This document shows, one piece after another, positions 32,801 to 45,540 of a DNA stretch of 64,000 nt (within the stretch, counting starts at the first letter, position 1; the number at the start of each line of letters is the position of its first letter). The position numbers were made by a program, and so were the translations under genes. The notes under the pieces were generated by a model, which saw only the letters and a program-made list of their open reading frames with translations, had not been told where the DNA came from and searched no databases. The DNA is from Saccharothrix sp. NRRL B-16314 (lineage in GTDB: Bacteria; Actinomycetota; Actinomycetes; Mycobacteriales; Pseudonocardiaceae): positions 248,001 to 312,000 of the forward strand of contig NZ_JNXC01000007.1 of the NCBI RefSeq assembly GCF_000716595.1. The letters run 5' to 3'.

Positions 32801-35031
32801 TGGTGGACCTCCGCCTGCTCGACCACCCGGAGTCCGATGTGGATGGTCGGGGCGTGGTGCGCCCGATCGCCGCGATGCTCGACGCGTGGGGCACACAGGG
32901 CGGCAACGCCCGCGTCGTCCTCGTCACCCGAGGCGGACAGGCGGTGCTCGACGGCGAATCCCCGTTACCCGCGCACGCCGCCGCGGCCGGCCTACCGGTG
33001 GTGGCGAACCAGGAGTACCTGAACCTCGAATGCCGCACCGTCGACCTGGACGTGCGCGCGGACGCCGGTACGTCGGCCCTCGCGCTCGCCGCCGAGGTGC
33101 GGCAGCCGGCCGACGACGTGCTCGCGGCCTACCGCGACGGCCGCCGCCACGTCCGGGGCTACGCGCCCGCCGAACCGTCCGACAGCGGTTTCGCGGTCCG
33201 CCGCGGCGGCACGTACCTGATCACCGGCGGTCTGGGCGACGTCGGCCTGGTGCTGGCCGAGCACCTGGCAACGGCCGGCGCCACCCGTCTCGTGCTGACC
33301 AGCCGGAGCGGCATCCCGGCCGGCACCGGCGACCGGCGCAGCGACGGCGTGGCACGCCTGCGCGCCCTGGGCGTGGACGTGCTCACCCCGGCGGTGGACG
33401 TCACCGACGTCGACGCCATGCGCGCGCTGGTGGCCGACGTGCTGGCGGACGGCCCGCTGGACGGCGTGGTGCACGCCGCCGCCGTGACCGGCCCGGAGAC
33501 GTTCCGCGCGCTGCGCGACGTGGACGACGAGGCGGTGGACCGGCACTTCGGCGCCAAGGTCGCCGGCGCGAACGTGCTGGCCCGGGTCTTCGGCGAACTG
33601 CCGCCGGAGCGGGCGCCGGCGTTCTGCGTCGTGTTCTCCTCGACGTCCTCGATCCTGGGCGGCATCACGTTCGGCAGCTACGCGGCGGCCAACGCCGCGC
33701 TGACCGCCCTCGCTCACCGCAACGAGCGGTGGATCGCGGCGAGTTGGGACACCTGGGCGATGACCCTGGAACGCATCCAGGGCGGCGTCGGCGCGGCGAT
33801 GGTCAAGCACTCCATGAGCACCGCGGAGGGCCTGGCCGCGTTCGACCGGCTGCTGGCCGACGGACGCCCGGCGACGGTGGTCGCGGCCGGTGGCCTGGCC
33901 GACCGCCTGCCCCGCGCGGCGTCGATGCTCGACATGCCGGTCGGCGGGGGAGAGCGCTTCGCCCGCCCCGACCTGCCGCAGCCGTACGCGCCCCCGCTGA
34001 CCGCGACCGAGCGGACGTTGGCCGAGCTGTGGTCCGACGTGCTGGGCGTCGAGCCGGTCGGCATCCGGGACGCGTTCTTCGACCTCGGCGGCAACTCGCT
34101 GGTCGCGCTCCAGATGCTGGCGCTGGTCAAGAAGCGGTTCGGCGTCGCGGTGCCCGCGGTGACCCTGTTCGAGGCGCCGACGGTGGGCACCCTGGCCGCC
34201 GTCCTCGACCAGCAGGGCGCTTCGGCCCCCGCGCCCCGACCCGTCGTCACCCGGCCTCGCGAGGAGTCCGGCGACGACCGGCGGATCGCGGTCGTCGGCA
34301 TGGCGGGCCGGTTCCCCGGAGCGCCGGACGTGCGCGCGTTCTGGGACAACATCAAGAACGGCGTGGAGACGATCAGCTTCTTCACCGAGGAGGAGCTGCG
34401 GGCGTCGGGCGTGACGCCGGAGGAGATCGCCGACCCGTCCTACGTGCGGGCCCGCCCGGTGCTGGACAACGTGGGCGACTTCGACGCGGCGTTCTTCGGC
34501 ATGAACCCCCGGATGGCCGCGATCACCGACCCGCAGCAGCGGATGTTCCTGGAGGTCTGCTGGGAGGCGTTGGAGGAGGCCGGGTACGCGGTGCCCGGCG
34601 CGCGCGGCCGGGTCGGCGTCTACGGCGGCTCGAACATCAGCACCTACCTGCTGCGCAACCCCGAGCAGCTGTCCAACGGCGAGTTCAGCATCTACGAAGT
34701 GATCATGGGCAACGACAAGGACGCCCTGACCACCACCGTGTCCTACCTGCTCGACCTGTACGGCCCCAGCGTCGCCGTGCAGACGTTCTGCTCCACCTCC
34801 CTGGTCGCGACCCACCTGGCCATCCAGGCGCTGCGCAACGGCGAGTGCGAGATGGCCCTCGCGGGCGGCGTCTCGATCCGGGTGCCGGACAAGATCGGCC
34901 ACGAGTACATGCCGGGCGGCATGGAGTCGCCGGACGGTCACGTGCGGACGTTCGACGCCCAAGCCGCGGGCAGCATGTTCGGTGACGGCGCGGCGGTGGT
35001 CGTGCTCAAGCGGCGCCGGGATCACCGGTGA
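29827..35031 (+). CDS. Type I PKS 5, module 5 (KS-AT-KR-ACP) plus first half of the module 6 KS; reading frame broken at the end
   Basis: 1,734 codons in frame. The N terminus is short and acidic (DVSDHDDSTDFGPD), suited to the basic tail of PKS4. Module 5: KS (Cys193 in SYCSTSL), AT (S640 in GYSVGE; HAFH from 740), KR (GGLGDVG from about 1134, Tyr1285 in GSYAAAN), ACP (Ser1424 in GGNSL). No DH. A second KS starts near 1485 (IAVVGMAGRFPG) with Cys1655 in TFCSTSL. It runs normally to VVVLKR at 34993-35013, then shifts frame and stops at 35029-35031. Compared with the intact KS of module 5 (30628-30774), about 143 nt of the KS are missing and the downstream part continues in another frame from 35015. 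I read this as the first part of a trimodular gene 29827-43157, broken by assembly error or by mutation. Confidence 0.88.
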   Translation: MRTDVSDHDDSTDFGPDAVPGTDIAIVGMSGRFPGAADVAGLWRTIRGGASGITRFTDEELKAAGVPAELLDDPGYVKAGGVLDGIELFDAGFFGVTPKEAQILDPQHRLFMEHSWEALEDAAVDPTRFDGAIGVIAGSAWSSYLQNNLSPSGVAASMGEMAVGLANDKDSLTTRVAHTLGLTGPSYAVQSYCSTSLVAVAAAAGVLANFEADVMLAGGVNIAVPHRVGYLYQQGGIAPPDAETRAFDAAGLGSPLSSGVGVVALRRLSDALADGDRIYAVIRGWAVNNDGGRKVGFTAPGVRGQAAVIAEALASAGLDPADIDYVEAHGTGTALGDAAELAAMQQVFRGGSLRIGSVKTNVGHLDRAAGVTNLIKAALALRNEEIPPTRNLTEPNRQLGAGDARLEVVTDLTPWPREAERVRRAGVSAFGIGGTNAHVVIEEAPLVERPEAAPRPELLVWSARSDAAADAMTTRLADRLETGDDRLSDVAHTLQTGRQAFEHRRVLVAGTAADAITGLRDGRALGGKGTAEREVALLFAGTGEQYRGMATDLCETEPVFCAALEECRAVLTRHMGVDPLEDMLGVRGADGGLGALLGRADAASAESTDRLQPAVFAVEYALARLFEAWGVRPKLLAGYSVGEYVAACLAGVLSLDDALALVAHRAQLINDLPAGEMAAIPLSADEVRARLERAAVTTVDVAAVNGPELTVVAGEPDGMRAFRDFLADESVPSRPLATTHAFHSRMLEPIRAELTAWVALNVTLNAPEVPYVSNVTGELATAEQVTDPAYWAEHMCAPVRFDAVLATVLAQGDLALLEIGPGPSLGTMARAHRDCPPDRWAHVVAALPASADPRPGSQVVAEAVGRLWLAGVDVDWAGYQRDRPVAKVSLPTYPFERQRYWIDPPATQAVISAVAPTGLALDADVEHVQLMSQTWTARELSGSATPERCVLLADTTGVADALADVLRGDGTDVLVLRDGHSLAEADQVATTLVDLRLLDHPESDVDGRGVVRPIAAMLDAWGTQGGNARVVLVTRGGQAVLDGESPLPAHAAAAGLPVVANQEYLNLECRTVDLDVRADAGTSALALAAEVRQPADDVLAAYRDGRRHVRGYAPAEPSDSGFAVRRGGTYLITGGLGDVGLVLAEHLATAGATRLVLTSRSGIPAGTGDRRSDGVARLRALGVDVLTPAVDVTDVDAMRALVADVLADGPLDGVVHAAAVTGPETFRALRDVDDEAVDRHFGAKVAGANVLARVFGELPPERAPAFCVVFSSTSSILGGITFGSYAAANAALTALAHRNERWIAASWDTWAMTLERIQGGVGAAMVKHSMSTAEGLAAFDRLLADGRPATVVAAGGLADRLPRAASMLDMPVGGGERFARPDLPQPYAPPLTATERTLAELWSDVLGVEPVGIRDAFFDLGGNSLVALQMLALVKKRFGVAVPAVTLFEAPTVGTLAAVLDQQGASAPAPRPVVTRPREESGDDRRIAVVGMAGRFPGAPDVRAFWDNIKNGVETISFFTEEELRASGVTPEEIADPSYVRARPVLDNVGDFDAAFFGMNPRMAAITDPQQRMFLEVCWEALEEAGYAVPGARGRVGVYGGSNISTYLLRNPEQLSNGEFSIYEVIMGNDKDALTTTVSYLLDLYGPSVAVQTFCSTSLVATHLAIQALRNGECEMALAGGVSIRVPDKIGHEYMPGGMESPDGHVRTFDAQAAGSMFGDGAAVVVLKRRRDHR
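34915..35013 (+). repeat. 99-nt segment identical to 39272-39370, ending exactly at the first KS break
   Basis: This stretch of the module 6 KS is identical base for base to 39272-39370 in the module 7 KS (offset 4,357 nt). In both copies the identity ends at the lysine-arginine codons (AAGCGG) where the reading frame breaks. Identical flanks at two breaks are what a collapsed or mis-joined repeat in an assembly would leave. Confidence 0.9.
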
Positions 35032-38000
35032 CGAGGTCGGCTACATCGAGGCGCACGGCACGGCGACCGAACTGGGTGACCCGATCGAGGTCGCGGCGTT
35101 GACGCGGGCGTTCGGTGAGACGTCGTCGAAGCAGTTCGTGCCGATCGGGTCGGTGAAGACCAACGTCGGCCACCTGGATCGCGCGGCGGGCGTCACGGGC
35201 CTGATCAAGACGTCGCTCGCCCTGTGGAACGGCGTGATCCCGCCGAGCCTGCACTACACCGCCCCGAACCCCCAGATCGACTTCGAGAACAGCCCGTTCT
35301 ACGTCAACACCGAGCTGTCACCGTGGCGGGACAACGCCGGCAAGCCTCCGATCGCGGGCATCAACTCGCTCGGCATGGGCGGCACCAACGTGCACCTGGT
35401 GGTGGAGCAGGCTCCCGTGCGCGAGCCCGTCGTCATCGAGAACCCCGACACGGCCCGCCGGTACCAGGTCCTGCCGCTGTCCGCCCGCAACGCCACCGCG
35501 GCGGACCAGGCAGCCGGACGGCTGGGTGACCACCTGCTCGCCGCCCCCGACACCCCGCTGGCGGACGTCGCGTACACGCTCCAGGTGGGGCGCAAGACGT
35601 TCGAGCACCGCAGGGTGCTGGTCGTCGACCGCGCCGAGGCCGCGTGCGAGGCGCTGACCGGTGCGAAGACGGGCCTGCTGAGCCGGGTCGAGACCACGAC
35701 GGGCCGTCCGGTGGCGTTCCTGTTCGCCGGTGTCGGTGAGCAGTACCCCGGCATGGTCGCCGAGCTGTACCGGCGTGAGCCGGTGTTCCGCGCCGAGCTG
35801 GACGCGTGCCTGGCGAAGTTGGACCTGCCCGACGTCGACCTGGTCGACCTGCTCACCGGCGACCGCGCGGCGACCGACGGCCTGGCGGCGATGCTGGGCC
35901 GTGCCGACGCCGCCTCCGACCCCCGTTCGTCGGCCCTGGAACGCACCGGGGTCGTCCAGCCGGCGCTGTTCGCGGTCGAGTACGCGCTGGCCCGCACGTT
36001 GATGGCGTGGGGCCTCAAGCCGCAGCTCATGATGGGCTACAGCCTCGGCGAGTACGTCGCGGCGTGCGTCGCCGGCGTGCTCTCACCCGACGACGCGCTC
36101 AAGCTGGTCGCCCACCGCGCCCGGCTGATCGACACGGTCGACGCGGGCTCGATGGTCGCGGTGTCCCTGCCGGAACGGGACCTCGGGCGTTACGGGCTCG
36201 CCGACCGCGGGCTCGACATCGCCGCCGTCAACGGACCCCAGGTGACGGTGGTCGCCGGTCCGGGTGACGCGATGGAAGGGCTGCTCGCCGAGCTGCGTGA
36301 CGCCGACATCCCGTTCCGCGCCCTGCGGACCACCCACGCGTTCCACTCCCGGATGCTGGAGCCGCTCGGTGACGAGCTGACCGCGTGGGTCGCGGCGAAC
36401 GTCACGCTCAACGCGCCGACGATCCCGTACATCTCCAACGTCACCGGCCTGCGGGTCACCACCGAGCAGGCCACCAACCCGGCCTACTGGGCGCGGCACA
36501 TGTGCCGAACGGTCCAGTTCGCGACCGGCGTCGACACCCTGCTGGCCGACCCCGAACTGGCCGTGGTGGAGATCGGTCCCGGCCAGTCGCTCGGCACGAT
36601 GGTCCGCGGCGTGAACTGCCCGCCCTCGCGCTGGCCGCTGATCCTGGCGACCCTGCCCAACGCGGCCGACCGGCGGGCCGACGACGAGGCGCTGGCCGAC
36701 TGCCTCGCCCGGTTGTGGCTGGGCGGCGTCGACCTCGACTGGACCGCGCACCACGACGGGAGGCGCAACCGCATCCCGCTGCCCACCTACCCGTTCCAGC
36801 GGCAGCGCTACTGGATCGAGCCCTCCACCCGGCCCGCGCTGCCCGCCGCCACCCCGGCCGCCGAGCCGGTGGCGACCGCGCACGTGCAGGTCATGCGTCC
36901 GGAGTGGACGGTCGCCCGGATCACCGGCACTCCGGCCGAGGTCGCACGGTGCGTCCTGTACTCCGACACCGCCGGTGTCGCCGACGCGCTCGCCGGGTTG
37001 CTGCGCACCGATGGCGTCGACGTGGTCGTGGTGCCCGCCAAGGCGTTCACCACCGAGGAGCACGCGGAACTGGTGCGCGAGCACGCCGCAGGCTCCACGA
37101 CGGTCGTCGACCTGAGGCTGCTGGACCACCCGGTGTCCGACGGCCGGGACGTGGTGCTGCCGACCGCCGCCGTCCTGGACGCGTGGGGCAGCGACGGCAA
37201 CGGCAGCGCGCGGGTCATCGTCGCCACCAAGACGGGTCAGGCCGTCGCCGCCGGGGACGTCCCGGAGCCCGGCCAGTCCGCCGCCGCGGTGCTCCAGCTC
37301 GTCGCGAACCTCGAATACCTCAACCTGGACTGCTGCACGGTCGACGTGGACGCCTCCGCCGACGTGACCGCCACCGCCGGCGCACTGGCGGCCGAGGTGC
37401 GGCGGCCCGAGGACGTCGGCGACGTGCTCATGGCCTACCGCGACGGCGTCCGGCACGTGCGCGGGTACGCCCCGGCGGAGCCCGACCCCGAAGCGCCCGC
37501 CGAGTTCGCGATCCGCACCGGCGGCACCTACCTGATCACCGGTGGGCTGGGCGACCTCGGACTGCTGCTCGCCGAGCACTTCGCCCGCGCCGGCGCCGCA
37601 CGGCTCGTGCTGACCAGCCGGAACGGACTGCCCGCTGCCGGCGACCACTCGGCGGAAGGCGACCAGCGCACCGACGGCGTGGCCCGCATCCGGGAACTGG
37701 GCGCGGAAGTCCTCACACCGGCGATCGACGTGACCGACCTGGACGCCATGCGCGCGTTGGTGGCCGACGTGGTCGCGGGCGGTCGGCTCGACGGTGTCGT
37801 GCACGCCGCCGCGGTGACCGACCCCGGCACGTTCCGCGCGCTGCGCGAGGTGGACGACGAAGTGCTCGACCTGCACTTCGGCGCGAAGGTGGCGGGCGCG
37901 CGGGTGGTGGAGACCGTGCTCGCCGAACTGCCCGAGGCGCAGGCCCCGGAGTTCTGCCTGCTGTTCTCCTCGACGTCCTCGATCCTCGGCGGCATCACGT

Positions 38001-39368
38001 TCGCCGCCTACGCCGCGGCCAACGCCGCGCTCGCCGCGATCGGCTACCGCAACCACAGCCGCTTCCGCGCTGGTGAGCAGCCGACCTGCTGGATCTCGTC
38101 CAGCTGGGACACGTGGACCGTGACGCTGGGACACGTCCAGGTCGGCGCGGCCATGAGCAAGCACTCGATGACCGCCGAGGAGGCCTTGGCCGCGTTCGAC
38201 CGGCTGCTGGCCGCGCCCCGGCCGTGGCTGGTCGTCGCGGCGGGCGGGCTGGAGGAACGCCTGCCGCGCACGATGACCGTCTCGGAGGCGCTGAGCACCG
38301 GCCCGAGGTTCCCGCGCCCGGACCTGCCGCAGCCCTACACACCGCCGTCGACCCCGACCGAACGCGCGTTGGCCGAGCTGTGGTCGCGCCTGGTGGGTGT
38401 CGAGCCGGTCGGCGTGGACGACCCGTTCTTCGACCTGGGCGGCAACTCGCTGCTCGGCCTCCAGATGTTGTCGCTGGTCAAGAAGAGGTTCGGCATCGCG
38501 ATCGCCGCGGTGACCCTGTTCGAGGCGCCGACCGTGCAAGGCCTCGCCGCCATCCTGGACAACGAGGGCGCGACGGACAGCGCCGCCGCCACCGTGACGG
38601 TGACCGAGCGCCCGCAGGTCGGCACCGACGACGACCACAAGATCGCGATCGTCGGCATGGCCGGCCGGTTCCCCGGCGCACCGGACGTGGAGTCGTTCTG
38701 GCGCAACCTGCGCGGCGGCGTCGAGACGATCAGCTTCTTCTCGGAGGAGGAGCTGCTGGGCTCGGGCGTGACGCCGGAGGAGCTGGCGAACCCGTCCTAC
38801 GTCCGCGCCCGGCCCGTGCTGGACAACGTCGCCGGGTTCGACGCCGCGTTCTTCGGGATGAGCCCTCGCGCGGCCTCGATCACCGACCCGCAGCAACGCC
38901 TGTTCCTCGAAGTGTGCTGGGAGGCGTTGGAGCAGTCCGGTTACGTCGTGCCGGAGCACCGCGGCCGGGTCGGCGTGTACGGCGGCGCGAACCTCAGCAC
39001 GTACCTGATGCGGATGCCGGAGAAGCTCGCGGACGGTGAGTTCAGCACCTACGAGGTGATCATGGGCAACGACAAGGACGCCCTCACCCTCACCGTGTCC
39101 TACCTGCTCGACCTGTACGGCCCCAGCGTCGCCGTGCAGACGTTCTGCTCGACGTCGCTGGTCGCCACGCACATGGCGATCCGCGCGCTGCGCAACGGCG
39201 ACTGCGAGATGGCGCTGGCCGGCGGTGTGTCGGTGCGGGTGCCGGACAAGATCGGCCACGAGTACGCACCCGGCGGCATGGAGTCGCCGGACGGTCACGT
39301 GCGGACGTTCGACGCCCAAGCCGCGGGCAGCATGTTCGGTGACGGCGCGGCGGTGGTCGTGCTCAAGC

Positions 39369-39373
<5 letters not shown>
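35015..39373 (+). CDS. Type I PKS module 6 (second part of KS, AT, KR, ACP) plus first half of the module 7 KS; fragment of a broken gene
   Basis: This continues the module 6 KS in a new frame from about 35015 (GITGDEVGYIEAHGTATE, then KTNVGH), so it has no credible start codon of its own. Domains: remaining KS with both catalytic His motifs, AT (Ser codon 36041 in GYSLGE; HAFH at 36335), KR (GGLGDLG about 37540; Tyr codon 38009 in AAYAAAN), ACP (Ser codon 38447 in GGNSL), then the module 7 KS from about 38637 (IAIVGMAGRFPG; Cys codon 39146 in TFCSTSL). It ends at VVVLKR with a TGA at 39371-39373. Relative to the module 5 KS about 158 nt are missing there. No DH: the module should leave a hydroxyl. 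As printed the fragment could not be made as a working protein; restored, it is the middle of a three-module synthase. Confidence 0.85.
39272..39370 (+). repeat. Second copy of the 99-nt identical KS segment, ending at the second KS break
   Basis: Identical to 34915-35013. The following sequences (35029 onward and 39371 onward) are also near-identical between the two modules, with only scattered differences over the next 70 nt. The missing segment would therefore probably also have been identical in both copies. Confidence 0.9.
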
Positions 39374-43157
<3,784 letters not shown>

Positions 43158-43203
43158 CGTTCTCGACCCGATGCGGACTATGCGGACAGGAAACGGAGTG
43201 GGC

Positions 43204-44073
43204 ATGACGGTGATCGGCGTGGTCGGCGCGGGTGTCATGGGTGTGGGAGTCGCCCAGAACCTGGCGCAGACCGGACACGAGGTCGTCCTCGTCGACCGGA
43301 GCGAGGCGATCCTGGCGGACGCGCTCGCCACCATCAGGAACAACTGCCGGCTGAGCAGGCTGCTCGGCGGACCGGCGCTCGACCCCGACGACGTGCTGTC
43401 CCGGATCACCACCGGCGTCGGCGCGGACAGCGTCGCCAAGGCCGACGTCGTGATCGAGAACGTGACCGAGAACTGGGACGTCAAGCGCGAGGTGTACGCG
43501 GCGCTGGACGAGGCCTGCGGGCCGGACACCGTGTTCATCGTGAACACGTCGGCGATCCCGATCACCAAGGTCGGGTCGATCACCAAGCGGCCGGCGAACG
43601 TGGTCGGCGTGCACTTCATGAACCCGGTGCCGGCCAAGACCGCCGTCGAGCTGATCCCCGGCTTCCACACGTCGCCGGAGACCGTCGAGCGGACCAGGGC
43701 GCTGCTGACCGCGATGGGCAAGAAGGCCATCGACGTCAAGGACGCGAGCGGTTTCGTGTCCAACCGGGTGCTGATGCTGACCGTGAACGAGGCCGCGTTC
43801 CTGGTGCACGAGGGCGTGGCCGACGCCGAATCGGTGGACGAGGTGTTCCGCAGCTGCTTCGGCCACCCGATGGGCCCGCTGGAGACCGCCGACCTGATCG
43901 GCGTCGACACCATCCTGTACAGCGTCGAGGTGCTGTACGAGCACTACGCCGACAGCAAGTACCGGCCGTGCCCGCTGCTCAAGCAGATGACCGACGCCGG
44001 GCTGCACGGCCGCAAGACCGGCCGCGGCTTCTACGACTACCAGGGCGGCAACCGCGTCACCGCCGCCAAGTAG
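43204..44073 (+). CDS. 3-hydroxyacyl-CoA dehydrogenase-like enzyme of hydroxymalonyl-ACP synthesis
   Basis: 289 residues; ATG 43204 follows a GGAAACGGAG site 46 nt after the PKS stop. The N-terminal Rossmann fold has GAGVMGVGVAQNLA; the catalytic region has NVVGVHFMNPVP and SGFVSNRVLMLTVNEAA, the His and Asn positions of the 3-hydroxyacyl-CoA dehydrogenase family; the C terminus has GRKTGRGFYDY. In the FkbK/AsmN/ZmaG class this enzyme oxidises the hydroxyl of an ACP-bound glyceryl unit. With the next three genes it forms the complete hydroxymalonyl-ACP set. This family assignment by neighbourhood is strong; the exact substrate is inferred. Confidence 0.88.
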   Translation: MTVIGVVGAGVMGVGVAQNLAQTGHEVVLVDRSEAILADALATIRNNCRLSRLLGGPALDPDDVLSRITTGVGADSVAKADVVIENVTENWDVKREVYAALDEACGPDTVFIVNTSAIPITKVGSITKRPANVVGVHFMNPVPAKTAVELIPGFHTSPETVERTRALLTAMGKKAIDVKDASGFVSNRVLMLTVNEAAFLVHEGVADAESVDEVFRSCFGHPMGPLETADLIGVDTILYSVEVLYEHYADSKYRPCPLLKQMTDAGLHGRKTGRGFYDYQGGNRVTAAK

Positions 44074-44130
44074 CCACCCTTCCCTTTCCCTTTCCGTGGC
44101 CTTCCCGCACGACCCGACAAAGGAGCAACG

Positions 44131-44388
44131 ATGTCCGACACCGTCAAGAACCGGATCCTGGCCTTCATCAAGGGCCGCTACCCGGACGTCGAGTTCGACA
44201 CGTCCCAGGACATCTTCCAGCTGGGCTTCGTCAACTCCCTGTTCGCGATGGAGCTGGTGATGTTCGTGGAGAAGAACTTCGGCATCACCATCCCCAACAA
44301 CGAGTTGCAGCTGGACAACTTCCGCACCGTCGACTCGATGGACGCCCTGGTCACCCGGTGCTCCACGGTCGAAGTCGCGCGGGTCTGA
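44131..44388 (+). CDS. Stand-alone acyl carrier protein for hydroxymalonyl extender synthesis
   Basis: 85 residues, ATG 44131 after AAGGAG. The phosphopantetheine Ser is S36 in LGFVNSLFAME, where Val-Asn replaces the usual Asp-Ser pairing; this FVNS form is common in the free ACPs of methoxy- and hydroxymalonyl pathways. The carrier would hold the glyceryl unit loaded by the FkbH-like protein while the two dehydrogenases oxidise it to hydroxymalonyl-ACP, which a PKS acyltransferase then takes as an extender. Confidence 0.92.
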   Translation: MSDTVKNRILAFIKGRYPDVEFDTSQDIFQLGFVNSLFAMELVMFVEKNFGITIPNNELQLDNFRTVDSMDALVTRCSTVEVARV

Positions 44389-44391
44389 GGC

Positions 44392-45540
44392 ATGGCGGCC
44401 CCGGTTGTCGCCGCACCGGGCGTCGACGCGGTCCACGACCGCGCGACGGCCCGTGCGTTCGTCGACACCCACATCGCACCGCACGCCAACGACTTCGAGC
44501 GCGCCGCGCGCGTGCCGGAGGAGCTGATCGAGCGGATGGCCGCCGCCGGGCTGTGGGCGCCGTTCCTGCCGCCCGAGGTCGGTGGCGCGGGCATGGACAT
44601 GGTGACGCTCGGCGAAGTGCACGAGGAGGTCGGCCGCGGCTGCTCGTCGGTGCGCAGCCTCCTCACCGTGCACAGCATGGTGTCCTGGACGCTGAACCGC
44701 TGGGGCAGCCCGGCGCAGCGCGAGCGGTGGGCGCCGCTGCTCGCGCGCGGCGCGGCCCTCGGGTCGTTCTGCCTGTCGGAACCGGGCGCGGGCAGCGACG
44801 CCGCGGGCATCGGCGCGACCGCCGTGCCGACCGGTTCCGGTTGGGTGCTCGACGGCGTCAAGAAGTGGATCACCGGTGGTCAGCGGGCGGACGTCTACCT
44901 GGTGTTCGCCCGCACCGGGTCCAGCATCGGCGCGTTCCTGGTGCCCCGGTCGACGCCGGGGGTCCGCGTCACGCCGATCACCGACATCATGGGCACCAGG
45001 GGGTCGATGATCGCGGAGGTCGCCTTCGAGGGCGTGCGCCTGGAGGCCGACGCGCTCCTCGGTCCCAGCGGGTTCACCGCGGGCATGGTGTTGACGGGCA
45101 CGCTAGACATCGGCCGCTACAGCGTGGCGGCCGGGTCGGTCGGCATCGTCCAGGCGTGCCTTGACGCCTGCGCCGCCTACACGACCCGCCGTTCGGTCGG
45201 CGGCACGAAGATCCGCGACTTCCCGCTGATCCAGGCGAAGTTGTCGGACATGGTCACCGACGTGCGCGCGGGACGCCTGCTCGTCGCCGAGGCGGGCAGG
45301 CTCAAGGACGCGGGCGACCCGACGACGTTGATGGCGACGTGGGTGGCGAAGTACTTCGCGTCCACCGCGGCGGCCAGGCACGCGTCCGAGGCCGTCCAGG
45401 TGCACGGCGCCAACGGGATGGGCGCGGACTACCCCGTGGCCCGCCTGTACCGCGACGCCAAGGTGATGGAGATCATCGAAGGCAGCAACGAGGTCCAGCG
45501 GATCACCATCGCTGGCGACGCATACCGGGAGACGAGATGA
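44392..45540 (+). CDS. Acyl-CoA dehydrogenase-like flavoenzyme of hydroxymalonyl-ACP synthesis
   Basis: 382 residues, starting 4 nt after the ACP stop. Acyl-CoA dehydrogenase fold: FCLSEPGAGSDAAG in the middle domain, KKWITGG flavin region, and C-terminal EIIEGSNEVQRITIAGD with the catalytic-base Glu position. In FkbI/AsmK/ZmaE-type pathways it completes oxidation of the ACP-bound three-carbon unit to the malonyl level. The stop overlaps the start of the FkbH-like gene as ATGA, so the two are translationally coupled. A second enzyme of this family is encoded at 48275-49420 but is not in this operon. Confidence 0.88.
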   Translation: MAAPVVAAPGVDAVHDRATARAFVDTHIAPHANDFERAARVPEELIERMAAAGLWAPFLPPEVGGAGMDMVTLGEVHEEVGRGCSSVRSLLTVHSMVSWTLNRWGSPAQRERWAPLLARGAALGSFCLSEPGAGSDAAGIGATAVPTGSGWVLDGVKKWITGGQRADVYLVFARTGSSIGAFLVPRSTPGVRVTPITDIMGTRGSMIAEVAFEGVRLEADALLGPSGFTAGMVLTGTLDIGRYSVAAGSVGIVQACLDACAAYTTRRSVGGTKIRDFPLIQAKLSDMVTDVRAGRLLVAEAGRLKDAGDPTTLMATWVAKYFASTAAARHASEAVQVHGANGMGADYPVARLYRDAKVMEIIEGSNEVQRITIAGDAYRETR

